DNA of 64,000 nt. It comes from Gibbula magus (Eukaryota; Mollusca; Gastropoda; Trochida; Trochidae). The stretch covers positions 7,756,700-7,820,699 of the forward strand of contig OW388304.1 of the NCBI GenBank assembly GCA_936450465.1. The letters run 5' to 3'. Below, piece by piece: positions 23,801 through 38,800 of this stretch; the first letter of the stretch is position 1, and each line of letters starts with the position of its first letter. The position numbers were made by a program, and so were the translations under genes. The notes under the pieces are model-generated. The model did not search any database, was not told the DNA's origin, and saw nothing but the letters and a program-made list of their open reading frames with translations.

Positions 23801-26800
23801 AAGACATGTTTAAAATATAAAGCACTCTTTTTTTCCCAATGAAATCCTTATATTTAATTTCCCATATTTCGGGACCATATAAAAAGATTGGAGCTATTCA
23901 AATTCAAATATTCAAATATGTTAGAAACAACAAAAATCGATACAGGATTGGAACCAGTGCTTTGAATGCTTGCAACGTCAGCTCCATGCAGACTGCCGAC
24001 CATGACAGTCCAGATGAAACGATCAATCCTAAGTATTTATAGTATGGAACGATGTTTACTGCCTTATTGCAAAATGTCCATGTTATTGAGTATAGCGCCG
24101 TTTCTACGCCAGATGCAGTTTTGAAACCTTCTGCTGCTCTATTACCCGTCCTGATACATGCTTTAATTGAGGAGTACATATTCTGCAGGACATTCGACAG
24201 TTTACCAGTTAACCCTTTCTTAATTAATAAATACATCATTTTCTTTTTATCAAAATAAGAAAATGCCTTTTCAAAATCAATAAGCACAATAAAAGCGGCC
24301 TTCTTTTTCAATTAAATATTTTGTACATAAATCTTGCAGTATGAATATATTGTATGATGGTGAATAATTGGGTCTAAACATAGCTTGAGATTCTGATCGC
24401 AAATCATTTACATCTAGCCAGTTCTAATACGTTTTTCAATCACCACAGTAAACAGTTTGTCAGTTAGGTTTAAGAGAGAAATACCCCGATAATTTTTTGG
24501 ATCAGAAATATTTCCAGCTTTATAGAGAGATAATCATTCCTATGTTCAAGGAATCTGGAAAAACACCAGTAAATAAAATGTTATTAAATTGTTGCTTAAA
24601 ATATGGGTTTATAACATTTGCGATAGTTTTAAGATAGCACGTTTTTTTGAAATTTTCTTTTCTCAAAGTTTCTATTTATTATTAAAGTTTATACAATATA
24701 TACTCATTGTAAAAATGGTTGACACCCCCTAAGAGATATAGGATTGAAATGTTATATAAAAAACGTAACGTGCCAGTTTCGATTATATTTTGGGTAAAAC
24801 ATGTAACTACTGGATGACTTTTTGTGAATAGTGTCCTTGAGCATTTGCTATTTCTCCACATGTACTTTAAAATACCAAATTAAGGGAAATATCAGAAACA
24901 TTAAATTTAGTCAAAAGAGTTCATTCCTTGTGTCTTGAGATCTTGGCATTGGTATATTGTTACAGTGTTTGAGTGTTCTCATTTCGGCTATAATGGATAA
25001 GTGAAAGTTGCATTTGAAAAAAAAGTTCTACTGAATTCAAATATACCCAAAATTGTTCATGGATTATCACTCGCACACAATACATACATGGCAAGTATTT
25101 CATAGTTTATCATGTTTTTGTTGTGCCATTTACTTTTGGAAATATCATAATATCGAACAATATTAGTTAGCCATGCATTTCATTTCCTAAAATCCATTTT
25201 CTGTTCTTGTCTGATTTTGGGTATTTTTGGATTCAGTAGAAAATTATTTTCAAATGCATCTTTTACTTATTTATTATAACCAAAATGAGAACACTTAAAC
25301 ACTGTAACAATGTACCAATTCCAAGATCTCAAGACACAAGGAATGAATTTTTTTGACTAAATTTCATTTTTCTGCAATTTCCCTTTCTTTGGTATTTTAA
25401 AGTACAAGTGGAGAAATAGCAAATGCTCAAGGACACTATTCACAAAAAGACATCATGTAGTTACATATTTTACCGAAAATCTAATCGAAACTGGCACGTA
25501 ACGTTGTTTATATAACATTTTATTCCTGTAACTATTAGGGGGTGTCAACCATTTTTACCATGAGTATATTTCTACGTTAGAGGGTAAAACCTTTCATTAC
25601 ACGACCCGATTCCATAGAAAATGGTGATCCGTACTGCAAGAAAATTGTGTGACGTATAAAGCGACAATGGTGTGGAACTCTTCAGTGTGAGAGGTAGATT
25701 TGTAGGTCTGATGTGAATTTGAGAGTTCAGACAGCAAGATGATTGACCACTCTATCATGGTATCATAATTAAAATTTTACTCTAAGTTTTTAGGTATCGC
25801 TACATCAGTCAGATCACTTGAACTGCATTTGTACCTTCGAGCGGCCTTTTTAATGTGAACACTTTAAAATGGCCACTCCAAGGGAAATGGACTCGCATGG
25901 CTTAACCAAACCATGTACATTCGTTTTAGAACTCTCTTTATTGATTGAGGAGTATTACAATACATTACAATACATTGCTGACATGAATGCAAATCTAAAA
26001 CGTCATAGACATTTTTGTCAAATTCATTTATGTCTCTGTCAAATGATGGATTCAAGAGATCCTCAAACTACTGAAACCAAACGTCAGGGGAAAATGTCCC
26101 TGCTGTGATATACTGATATACTTAGATATTGTTCATACTGTTCATCTGAGGACAATCCTATGCAATTCAGTTTCGAAGACATCTACATCTAGATTAGCGC
26201 TTGCAACCAAATGTGTAGTGAAACACTCTTTTCTCTTGGGAAAATCAAGTTAAAAAATGAGTTTACATGGTTCCGGATAGCCATGGGAATCAGTTTTGTC
26301 CTTCGAAATAATAAAATGTGTTCACAATAAAATGGCCGCCATGCAAGTTTTGCTTTATGCGCAACATCGTTATTACCACTACGGATACTTGGTTTGTGTA
26401 ATAAGATGTTTTACCCTCAAAAGTAAATATAAATGACATAAACTATCATTATACATGAAATAAACATTTGAAATAATAACATTTTTCAAAAAACGTGCTA
26501 CTGTCTCTTTAAGGAGTAGGGATACAGTATGAGGTTCCCCTTCCCCCTTCCCCAACTATCAGTTGATTATACCAGGCTATTTAAATTCTAAAAAAATAAC
26601 TTGAGATACGCATGTAATTCGAATAATACATGCAGTAACATATTTACCGCGAATATAGGTGACGGTAACGTTATGCGGCATGTCATAAATGACCGTTATA
26701 AAGGCGTTACGGTAAATTTAAGCGCTCTCCGTTAGTGTACAGATAAGCATGTGCCCAAAACAACGTAATCCATATATTTTGAGACTTATTCACAACAATA

Positions 26801-29800
26801 AATTGTTGTCGCAAAATGTTGCCGTAAGCGAGTTCGATTTCTGGGTCCCATCTCCCCTTTGATTATAGCAAAATACCATGTTGGCAAAAACAGTTATTTC
26901 ATTATCTGTAGGAACTACAAAACTCAATCAAGTGATAAAGAGATACGATGAGTAAGACTACTCATAAACTTAGTTTCTCTTCTGTTTGTTTTGTTTTTCT
27001 GCGTGAGAGTCGACCACAATGCTTTGCTCTTGAAAATAATAGACTCGATCTATATTTAGAGTGGAAAACACTTACTTATTAGTGTGATTTCTCCGCTTAA
27101 ATGGAATTGAATGAATCTGTGAAAAATGATGCGTATACTTTAATGAGAAAGATTTTTAAATGAAATTTTCCAGTGTATTTTTATCAACATACCCAATGAC
27201 CCAGTGGCTATAAGAGAATTAAGTAACACAAAGAACATAAAATGTCTCTCTTGTGATGCAGAAGTTCTTTATCCAAATGGTGTCATCAAAGAACATTTCG
27301 TTCTTGTCTCCACACTTCTCTCCCACAACAAAAGCTCAGATCCAACCCGTACTGACCCGTGTATGGGAAATCTCTTCTCCTTCTTGCATTTGCAGCTCTC
27401 AAGTGTCTCAAATGATGAAAATTCTGTTGTTCTAATCACCATCTTATGTTTACTTATGCCTGGCGAAAATATACTTTTACTTAGGTTTTATTTTACTCCA
27501 ACAGTATGTTTACTCATATAAGCAAACGTGTCCGTGTGAAAAGGGCTTTAGAAAACAGTTGAAAATGTTCATTTTGCATTTTTCTCTTTAAATCACTAAA
27601 TGCTGTATGATAACTAAAACTTTCTTTCTTACATTTCTTTTCAGATTGAACAAGAACATTTCTATCATTTACTATAGTTTTAACAAACAAACAATAAATA
27701 AGACAGCATGGCTCACATGATCTCGTCATCCACTATCTATCTATACATTGGTCATTATATCGGAAACTGACACTATGCTTAAATACAGATTCAAACATCA
27801 TAAGTTGTCCAAAATATTTGTTTTGGAACTGGTTGAAATATCAAATGTTCGTTCACCCCGATGTTATATTTTCAGGTAAACTTAATTAGAGCATCACAGC
27901 GGTAATTTGTACCAAATTCAAGTACAGATTCAAGGACAACAACTCTGTAAAAAAAAACTTATTATTATTTCGGAACTGACTTTTTGTAATCGATTAAGAG
28001 TATTATCTGGGCTACATTTTATTCACTTCGATTTAATAGTTTTCAAGAGAATTGTTCCCACATTCTCGATAGCCCAGAGTATACGCTTCGATAAATCTAC
28101 TCAGTATAGATTTATCCGAGCGTACACATGTATACTCTGGATTACCGAGAATGTTGTCCCCATTGAACACTATTAAACAAAGTCCAACAAAGAGCCAACT
28201 TCTCAATGCAAGGCAAGGCATAACTCTTGCCAGTCTCCATTACTGGCTGATTTAGGCCTTGCAGTATTTCCTTAAGAAATCTGTGCTTAGAAATCCAGGC
28301 CCACTATGCATTTCTGGTGCAGCGATTCACTATCTCGACACAACAAAGCGGTGGAAATACCGCAAGACTTAAATCAGCCAGTAATGCAGACTGGCAAGCG
28401 TTGTGCCTTGCATTTGGATGTTGACAAAGGGCCTTTTCATGGAAATTGAAAAAAAAAAACGAAATGGGCTGCGCGCGAGGGGAAGAACCTTGTTTGGTTG
28501 GTATGTACGTACGTCCACTAGACCGGACTGAAGGAATGACCGCTTTATAGCCCCGCTTACTTCGAAGCTATAAGTAGAACAATGGTGATTTACTTAATTA
28601 TTACGTAACAATGCTAGATGGCGACTGAGTTACACAAATGGTGGCCTTTAAATCTGGTTTATATCAACATAATGATCGTGTCTAATGGTCAAAAGTAAAT
28701 TGTATTTGTTAATAACGAGAAGTGAAGGGCAGATTGTGTTTGTTTTGTATTTCTATAATATAATTTAACATCATATTGAATGAGTACAGTTAATTGAGAA
28801 CAAGATCATGGTTTCTTTAGCGTAACAATATCCTTCAAGTCCTACTCCTCCATTGGTCTGATATTTCGGATTGTAGACCTTTCATTTCTGAAATAGACAC
28901 ATCCTGTTGGTGAACAAGCTGTTATGGTAATAACATACAACTTGATATACGGATCTTGAACACAATGGATGCTTCAAGGCGATATTGTCCGAAGTGACGT
29001 GTATAGAATGTCGTAGGCACCAGTACAAGTAATCAATGTAGTTTTCCAGTTACTTTTGCAATGTGAACATTAAATGGTACATTGAATAACGCATGTGACT
29101 GTACGAATAAAACTTGACTTCGTACGTGTTGAACCCATGGAAATATAGTACAAGTAAATGTTGACTCAGTTGAGAGTTTAAATAAAAAGCAAAGCACATG
29201 CATTCATGTTTCCATGCATCATTCAACCTAGAAGCAAATTTTCAAATCTTTAAATTATAAAGATTGAAATGACTGAAGGTGTGCCAATTTATTTAAAATT
29301 TAAAAAAAGAATTGTATTGAATAATGTAGAATAACGAATGCGAATTTACGAAGGCAACTTGAATCTGAAGTTATCAACCCAGCCCGCAAATAAAGGAAAT
29401 AGTGACGTTACATATTTCTTGACAGTAACTGAGAAAGAGCACGATATATGTGTGTTTAAAAAAACTGAGTCCTCCCTTGTATCACTGGAAGCAATGTTCA
29501 AGTCGTTGAATTGTTAATATATTGAAATCTATGGTTTATCATTTGTAGTTACAATGCATTTGGTGATATCGCCTTTGAATTCCGTGCACTGAAACACCTT
29601 GTTGAATGAAGTAAGGTTACTTGTTCACATAGCATGCACCCGTAGTTGCAGTCAACTCTGTTATTCCTGAAAGCTCTTACCAAATCGTTAAATTATAAAT
29701 ATAGAAATGAATGATAGCGATTTTCAACATTCATAAAACCTTTCTGGCAGCCTTTGAATTTCAAATCTCTCTGATGTATTGAAAGTGACGAAAAAAAATT

Positions 29801-32800
29801 TAAATCAGTGAATAGAGACAATAATTAAATACATTTTAAAATGTGTTTCTCACAGCCAGTATACATTAGGCATTGACATACACAAATGTATATGACCCAA
29901 GATAAAATGTCGCCACACCAGGAAGATAGAGACCACAGTGTGTTAGCAGTGCAAACAGGACAAAGTATTTTATTTATTTTACACATATATAAAAGGTTAT
30001 ATATAGACAATAAAAGATTGTATATAATGTCAATGTAAATAAAACAAAACATGTAGGAGAAAACTATGTGTGATGTTGTTCTTTCATTTTTAATTTTGAA
30101 AAGACTTGTAATAAGTCGAAATACGCGTATCAAGTATTTCTACAGCGTTCTACGGCGTCGTCTGAATAATTTTATTTCATATACATTTACTTCACGTGAG
30201 ACCTTCTTAAACTTTATTATATAAAATTTCCAATATTAATTCATGATCTTCTCCGAATTGTCAGTAGCATTCCCTCTCCTGTCAAGTTATAACATGTAAA
30301 AACATCAGGCGTTTTCCTAGTGAAAGGTAAGTTTGTAAACATTATATTTTGAAAGGATAAAGTAAAAAATGATGAAACATTTTACAGAAAATATTTTCGA
30401 ATTAGAAATTCAAAACCGCCATGCATAGAATTCATAACTGATTTTTTTAAAATTGAAAATTAATTGGCAATTCATATTTTACTTATTTACTTACACCACC
30501 ATGTTTTGATACGATTATTGTACTTAGTCGAATGTATGTTGATTTTCAAAAGTTTAGATTACACAGATTGATCAACCCTATTTGGGCTACGCTATCCTAT
30601 TATTCAGAATCTTTTGAATTTTTGAATTTTAAAGAACATATATTGAATTTTCAAGATACAAAAGTTTCAAGTTCAATTTCAAGATTCTATGTTCAATTGT
30701 CAAGATTGGATCTTGAATTTGAATATTTATTTTCAAGATAAATGTGCTGAACCTAAGTTGAATTTTCAGAATAGTAACATGAATTTGTATGACATTAAGT
30801 TGAATTTTCAAAATAATTAATTTCATTTTTAGATTCTAAGTTGAAGTTTCAAGATAAAACGATGCTTAATTCTCTTAAAGTTTTCCGGACAGACGGACAG
30901 ATCTGTTTGTATTTTTCAGGACTGATATCTCCTAACATTTATCTTTATCAAAATTCGTTTTTAGCAGTTACTATATTTATATATATGTTTATTCCCCCAC
31001 AAAGACATCATTATCAGTTTTAACGATGTCATATCTTAATTCGTACATTTAGCTCCAAATGAGGAGATACTTTTTACATAATACACCCAATACCAAAAGA
31101 AACTTTGCATCTCAGTTGATTTTATCATATGTATGTTTTTCAATTACAAATATTTCAAGTTTTGGACATCGTACACTAAAACTGAAAAGTAATGGCGTAT
31201 TGTCATCAGTCAAATATTTTTTTCAGAAGTTTTTAATTTTTTTTTACAAAAAATGAAATTTAAAAAAAATAAAAAAATAAAACTTTTAATTTTGACAAGA
31301 CACACATGTTAAGCGACTAACGCGCTACTGAAACAGTTTCTGATGTTAAAGTCCGTTGATATTACCCATTAGCAAAGACCACCGAGTACGAGACCACCAC
31401 CGAATCACAGACGAATTGATCAAACACATTTTGATACCCCTCGTATGTTGATGCGTCCAAACTTTTTATTTAAATAAACTTTTGAAATGAATATTTTCAT
31501 ACATCGAATGTAAAATTGAATAATTATTACAATACTTAAAAACCCAAATCCAATCGTTGCCTATTATGTGATTTATTAAGACAAGAAGATGGGTGCAAAG
31601 TTTCTTTTGGTATTGGGTTTAAGTATAAAAGTATGTGAAACAACAATTGGGCAAAACTACTTTTTCTTTCGTCTAAGTCACTTCGAGGTTTCTATATTTA
31701 CGTTTAAAGGATAGATGAAATGACATATGGTCAAAATCGGATTCATTAAAATGGGATGTCAATTTGACAATTTCTCGATTTTAAATTTCTGAAATCGGTC
31801 CATAAATTACTTTTATACGGCTTTTTAAAAAACCGCCTTATTTAGACCCGGCGACCAGAATGAAAGTCTGCGGGGGTGTGGCCCCTGAAGGGATGACTTC
31901 TGTGACCTATCTGGAGGAATCTGATTTTCGCCGATAGTCATAATTCAACGTAATTTCGCAACATTTTGGTTGTTAATTTCACAAAGAAATCTTCAATAAA
32001 CCAACTTAAATTTCCCATATATCGAATGTTTAGATATCCATCTAGGTAATTCCGCAGATGACAATTACATAATTATTACATAAACATGTCTTTTTGGCGA
32101 TGTAATACACCTCATAAATTCATTTAGCGGCAGTGATAATCATCATTAATTAATTAACGAGAGGCGGCGGAGTAGCTGTCTAGCCGGCCCAGTCTGTCGC
32201 TTATCACAGTCACGCCTCCGTGAGCATAATTTACAAAATGAATCGCCCTGCTAGTGTTAAAATGGGCGAATTAAAATCGTTTTAATTATCAATTGCAAGT
32301 GTATATTGTCTCGATTTTCTGCTCAATTGATCCCGATGTACAATATACGTAGAGGTAATCATCTGTCATTCTTGAGAAAAATGCATTTCATCAGATCTTT
32401 AACTTTGATTAATAAAGTGTTATAATTTTGTACATAAGGCCGGATGAATCAATCAGTCAAGAATGTAAAACAAATGTTTCTGAATCATTTTGTTCTCAGT
32501 GTATGTGTTACCAGGTGGGTTTAATAAGATAATTTACCATTACTAGTTATTATCGTTTCGGGGAGTTTTTAGAATATATTTATGTCTTCTGGTACGTGTA
32601 ATTTACGGTCATCTTTGAACTATTGCGATTGTCATTGGCCTCAACATGTTACGTGAAGTCGCCATTAGGTAAGCACGGGCTTTTGTATTATACCACTTCT
32701 CTCGAGATTTAGGCGGCTTCGTTCGAGCGCATTCAATCTGACGGGAACAATTCTTGGTCTCGGTTTCTAAACTATTGGAGCCTTTTCGTAAATTAGTAAA

Positions 32801-35800
32801 CTATTGGAGACTTGTGTCACCAAACTACGATCACAAAACTTTCCTAATGTTTGCGTAACTTTGTTTTAATATAAATTAACTTATAAACATATCAAGATAA
32901 AGATCCACCGAAGTCTTGCAATTGAATTGCACCATTTTGAATAAATCTCTCATGACCACATCGTTTGAGTAGTAACGCTATATTGTGGAAATATTCAGCT
33001 GAATAATGTAAAATGTGTATATGAATATTAAACTTAAACTTTACATAATGTTTTTTTGTTTTTTTAAATTTGTTTTTTTAATTTTCGTTTTTTAATAGAA
33101 CCAGAATATATCGTTAAATGTTGGATGAGTAGGTATATATACTGGCAAAATAACAACTATACAAGATAAAAAATGATAAGTCAAATAAGATGTTATTTTT
33201 GCTATTAAATAGATATACAATTTAAACCGTCTTCATTTATATCCACAAGCATCTTCTGTATATTCATTGTTTTATCGTTGTAAACTTACCAAAGATTTCC
33301 GGAGAATGCAATTAGAAACTTAAACTAAGATGAGTGTATGTTAACTGTTCATATGGTTTAACTGACCTACAGGTTGACTGTTTCATGAGACATGGGATTC
33401 ATGGTTGGAACAGTTGAAACTCGTTTATTAATACATGCGTCATATCGAATTCGTAAAATTATATTTACACTTCTAGATAAGCAATCTTATACTGTTACTA
33501 AACTGTCGAATTAAATACTTTGTCTATATTTCGATGCGCATATGTGGTCGTTGTGTTAAAATAATAACAAAATATCTTAAAACAAATAATTCTATATATG
33601 ATCTTCAAGGTACTTAACTTGGTACCTGATTAAAAACACCCTTTTATCATTTATTTATTTTGAAAACAGATCAAGGATCCATGTAAATCCTTGAGTAGAC
33701 GAACAGATTTCACTCCATATACATCGCAAGTCTTATCAAAGGCGCCTATAACCGCTCAAGTAGCTTCGAAGCCACAAGCAGACACTGTAAAGCCGTTCTT
33801 TGTTTACCTGCATATTTTAGAAACCTCCTAAGGCAATAGATAAATGATTGCGTTTCCTTAAACTGTCAAGTAATTGTGAAATGCAGCTAACCGTACACAT
33901 TTCGCTTTGAATTGCTACTGGATTCAAAACATCACAGAATATTAATAAAATTGAACCAACCCAAACAGAAGTGACTATACAGATAAGCTCTATAGAGCCT
34001 AGATTTACGACCCTCTTATAACACTATACGTCGTTTAATGTATGCATGGTACATGTATTTGCCACTACCTTAGAACTATAAGCTGGAGAGCCCGAACGTC
34101 TAAATTTTGTTCCTTGTGTTAGAGACCTCGAGTTCATTCATTTTCAATAATATTAATGAATTGACCGAATGTAATTCTGGGGAATATTAATTGTACGTTT
34201 AACGATGTTCTCTCCAACAGAGTCATATCTCCTTGACAGAGTCATATCTCCCCGACAGAGTCATATCTCCCCACGTTTCCTGTGTTACAAGTGAGCCATA
34301 TTCTCCCCTCACTCAAAGTCTCATTGCGACGAAAGTTAGCAGCACGGATATCATCTTTATTTCTGTCCAATCACAACCCGTCTTACATCTGCTACAGACT
34401 TCAACCTTGTGAGAAGACTTAGTATCTGCGCATCTCACAGATCAAAGAGCTCTCGTCTTCTTGAATGTTATGCTGCATTTTAGTTTAAAACAACGTCGCT
34501 GATTGCACAAATAAATTGGATTACAACCAATCAGGTTGTACATAAGAGTTTACACTTTTGGTTGCCACAGCTTAAATATTATTCATAAACTTTTAAAACG
34601 ACGTCTTCGCACTAAACCAATGGGCGTGATAGGGTGTTAACATGCATACTTTATGTTTACTTACCTCCAAAACGAGTAATGAACGAGCTAAAAATTATCA
34701 TCTTTAATGGATGGAGACTGTGAATTGATATTTTCCATATTTCATTTAAATTCATTTAGTGCATAAGGAAGGCAATTTTAGTTACAATATATAAAATTAT
34801 TAGCGTAAAAGTTCCCTATTGATTGTGCTGCCTGATCCAAATGTACCGTTTATATTTCCTAGAGTGCCAGTATGATCAGAGTGTAACCTAAAGTAGGCAA
34901 GTGGACACATAGGTAGTAGCTAGAGGTGAGTACGCGCAACTGGATGATATCTGGTATTGTTTCTTGCAGGAGAATATGCCTTCATCAAATTCCAGGCAAA
35001 CCTCGAAGGCCAAGATGTGTGCATCCTTCCTCCACAAATCGCGTTTACACTTGACACCGGAAATGAACCTTTTGTGGTTAAACTGCGCAGAAATGATCAT
35101 ATTCATTCAAAGGTGCCCACCTTTACGATAAGGACAAGCCACAGCGGGGAAATGGAATTTCTCAGGGAGGAAGCAGAGTCTGAAAAGGTTTTAATGTTCA
35201 TTTGTTGGAATCCTGTTCTCTTTAATTCCTCCATGTAATTGTACGTGTGCGATGATTATTTCAAGCATATTTAATAAAGGTTTTCATTGTTTTATTTGTG
35301 TGTAATTCTGAACTGCTTTAACATGATTGTAATACACCTACCATTCTTATACACTTATCGATTTCAGATGTAGGTAATATGTATTGTTAGATATGACTCA
35401 TCATTCGTACATATTATGAACATATTCTGCTTGAAACGCAGGTCGAATCAATTGCTCATTTACAATCATTTTCCAGCGTCATGCAGCATATCAAGAACCC
35501 GAACACGAAGTGGCGCTTCTTGTCACGTGTCATCTACACGATCAGAGGGGTTCCCAGTATGAGATGGTAATCTCTTTCTTTATCCTACCTCATCTAAGAA
35601 TGTCGATCCCTGATTGGTCCACGTGACCATTACCAAATATCAATAAACACCGTCATACGGGTTGATAAATCTTCCCTCCCTGATAAATGGTTTATATCCC
35701 GCAACATGAATAAAGCATGCATCTACGTCAATCATTCCATGTCACGTTAAAGGTCATAATTTGTCGATATTTCTATGTATTTTAAAAATGATATTTTGAG

Positions 35801-38800
35801 ACATGCGGTACGATAAATACGTTGTAACATTCAGGTTGTTCGGGTAACATCGTAATTTATCAGACCCTTGTTAGTGTTTATCCAACTCGCCTGTAAAGCG
35901 CAGTGGTTAGCGCGTTCGACTTCGGATCAAAGGGTCCGGGGTTCGGGTTCTACAGCACGGCAACTTTGTCTGCGGTAGAGAACTATTCTAAATGCAGTAA
36001 GGGTTGGTTGCAATGCTAAACTGAATTTCAGCGTTCGCTAGTTCAAGTCGATGATCGCTGGTTTCACTGCAATGCATAGCCACATGACGTTGCGGGCTTT
36101 CTCCCAGCCAAAATACTTGCAGCCGTGATATACGTGAAATACTATTGAAAGCGGTGTTAAACCCCACCTTAATAAAGTCTCTCAATGACGATCGATTGAT
36201 GGTATATTATATGATAAATTTCTAATATGTTTATAGGAGGGAACTTTATTTCTGAAGAGCATAAAATATCGACTCTTTCCATCCGAATCTCCATTAACCT
36301 TCTACCAACGACTCTTCCATTCTGAGGAGGAGAAGGTTTATCATCTTCTCCGTGCAAAGGAAGACGCACCTTTTGATGCGGGAATTACAGGTACGCTAGT
36401 TCAACCCTTTTGACTATATAAACTGTATCAATTGTTAAAGAGGCCTTGACTATTTTTCATAATATTTCATTTGCCTTTCATACGCTCCGAACATATGTGC
36501 TTATTTAAGTTCAAATAAGTTCTCTTGACTTGCATATTCATACACTATCTAATATATGATAATTTCTTGTTTCGATTGAACATCGAGAAACAACCTTTTA
36601 CATGTGCAGAAACCGAACTTATACGCCCCATATATACACACAGTAGTTATATATAGTTATATTATATTAGATAATACCAACCCACATCTGTCTAAAATAG
36701 GTAACTTTCCAAAATTACGTTTGATCGATCTCTGCGCACCATTGTCCTATATTTTATCATAAATCGTGTCTGTCACCTTTATATTGTCAGTATACGTTTT
36801 GAACTAGGTTCTCGATACAATGACACCGTTCGACATAAATGACCTCAACAGCTAGGCACTTTAATGTTTGCACAGAGGGAGCGATGTCACTGGTTATCCT
36901 GTCCGGGCGACATTCATACACTATTATATCACATTGAAAAACATTTACATATATGAAACCAACAAGTGCCAATCCCTGTATCACATTCTACAATGACTGT
37001 CAATAAGAAAGTTCTTTTCTTTTGTGACCAGTGACAATCTGTCTAGGTACAATGAGTGTAATTACATGACATTGTGCAATGTAGACGATTTGTAATTTAT
37101 GATATTTGGAAAAATTTTGTACAGCTGAATTTCACTTTGGGGTTATTTTCATGATATTTTCTATGTCTTAATGATAAGGATATCTTTATTGCTATAAGAC
37201 TGTTGAGATAATAATTTGCATTTTCTATCCATAGTTGCATAATCATCAGATCAACCTATGCCTTGACATTCTGTTGAACTGTAGTTTTGATTATCATTAT
37301 CTGTTTAAATATTCAGCTGCCAATCACGAGAACATATTGGCAAACACTCTAGAGGAGATTCGACGTCCTGTCCGAGAAAAGAGGGAGGTGGTTGTAGCAG
37401 TTCAGGACATCAACATAGACGTGCTACTGGTCCTCGAATATTCCGTCGTAAAAACGTATGTATATGTCAGATCTAGGTGACTGAATTGGTAATATTTTGG
37501 TCAGTGCTGAAGATTCGTGACAGACTCTAACATTGTGGGTTGAAGTCGACTTGAAAAAAGAAAGAATTTGTACTATTGCAGAGTGTTTGGTACCAGATAT
37601 AACATCGTTATATATTTAATCAGTATCTAACTGCCATGTATTTCAGATAGAGATATATACCAAACTTCTGTTATATGTTAATGAAAATAAAAGTAAAGTC
37701 ATTTTAGATAGTCAAACTTAAGCGTCTCCTATATCGGGTGTAGCATTTTTGTTATTTCTCGCTTCAATGAAGTTTTAAAATAAACGTGAAAAAAGAGAAT
37801 CATAATTGGATTTGCCTTTCAGTTGGAGTCTGTTGGCTGGTGGGAATGAAACAGTTGGAATTCAGAACGCAAAGAACTACTTTACCCTTTTAATGAATGC
37901 TGTGAGTTTTAGTATATTCTTGTGAACTATTTAGAAAATGGTACTGCGCATGTTATCCATACGCAAAGTGTAGCAGCTGATAGCGAAACTACGTTACGAG
38001 GAGACACTCGCTTATTGGTAACATATCTCAGTTGCACAAACCATTTGCGCAACAATCTGCCCGTGCGTTATTCCAGAATATAACTTTATGAGTGTGCATA
38101 AAAAATAACTTTATTATTAAAATTGAATTCTCTGGTTAGTATGTATGTACTCAATGTAAGACAACGGTAGGGTTCTCTTTAACTTTGAGGTGGTTCAACG
38201 ATTCCTAGTAGGCTATATATATATATATACTAGGGCTATACAAACACACACTGTAATTTCTTTCATTCATTATCTCTAACAACAAATCAAAAATCATGTC
38301 TAGAAATTTTGAGTCTCCACGCTGCAAGCTCGTGCACTGCGAAAGCTAAATCGATGGCCACGGTTTCCACTAGCACCTCTTCTTCTTCATCGACTGGCCT
38401 CGACCTTGACGGAACAGCCTCGACATGACCGTCGTGGATAATGGAAAGTCAACATGGTTGGCCACAGAGTATGCAGCGGCCTACTTCTGAATTTAATCTT
38501 CCCGGAAACAGCCACCGGAGGCCCAGCGGCCTGGCGGTTCAGGCAGCAAGAGGAAGTCTTCGGACGCATTCGAGCTCTCCTTTCATGGCACTCACTCGGG
38601 AACTGCTTCCAAGAAGAGCAAAGAAAAATGCCTTTTCCGATGCGTCACACTTTTCCGGCCTATCTTAGTACGATAAGATCGGTGATATCTACCGGTTGTA
38701 TATATACACCGCCACTTCCCAGATCTGGTTTGGTCTCCAGCACCAACAAAACCTTTTCAGAACGACATCAGCAGGGGGCAATCAAGCCCTAACTTCTTAC

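Noticed and set aside
23904..24311. Complete small gene on the minus strand
   Set aside because: It is a segment of a LINE reverse transcriptase with the catalytic centre deleted.
25869..26108. 79-codon + frame with MATPREMD start
   Set aside because: It overlaps the TTAA-family MITE and the start word (CAAAATGGCC-type) recurs in other copies of that repeat.
27204..27521. 105-codon frame as an internal exon of the protease
   Set aside because: Exons 2 and 3 already join in phase and its sequence has no resemblance to the prodomain.
35880..35960. tRNA gene
   Set aside because: Box A and B are present, but the fold is poor and the sequence continues into a SINE body found in two other copies.
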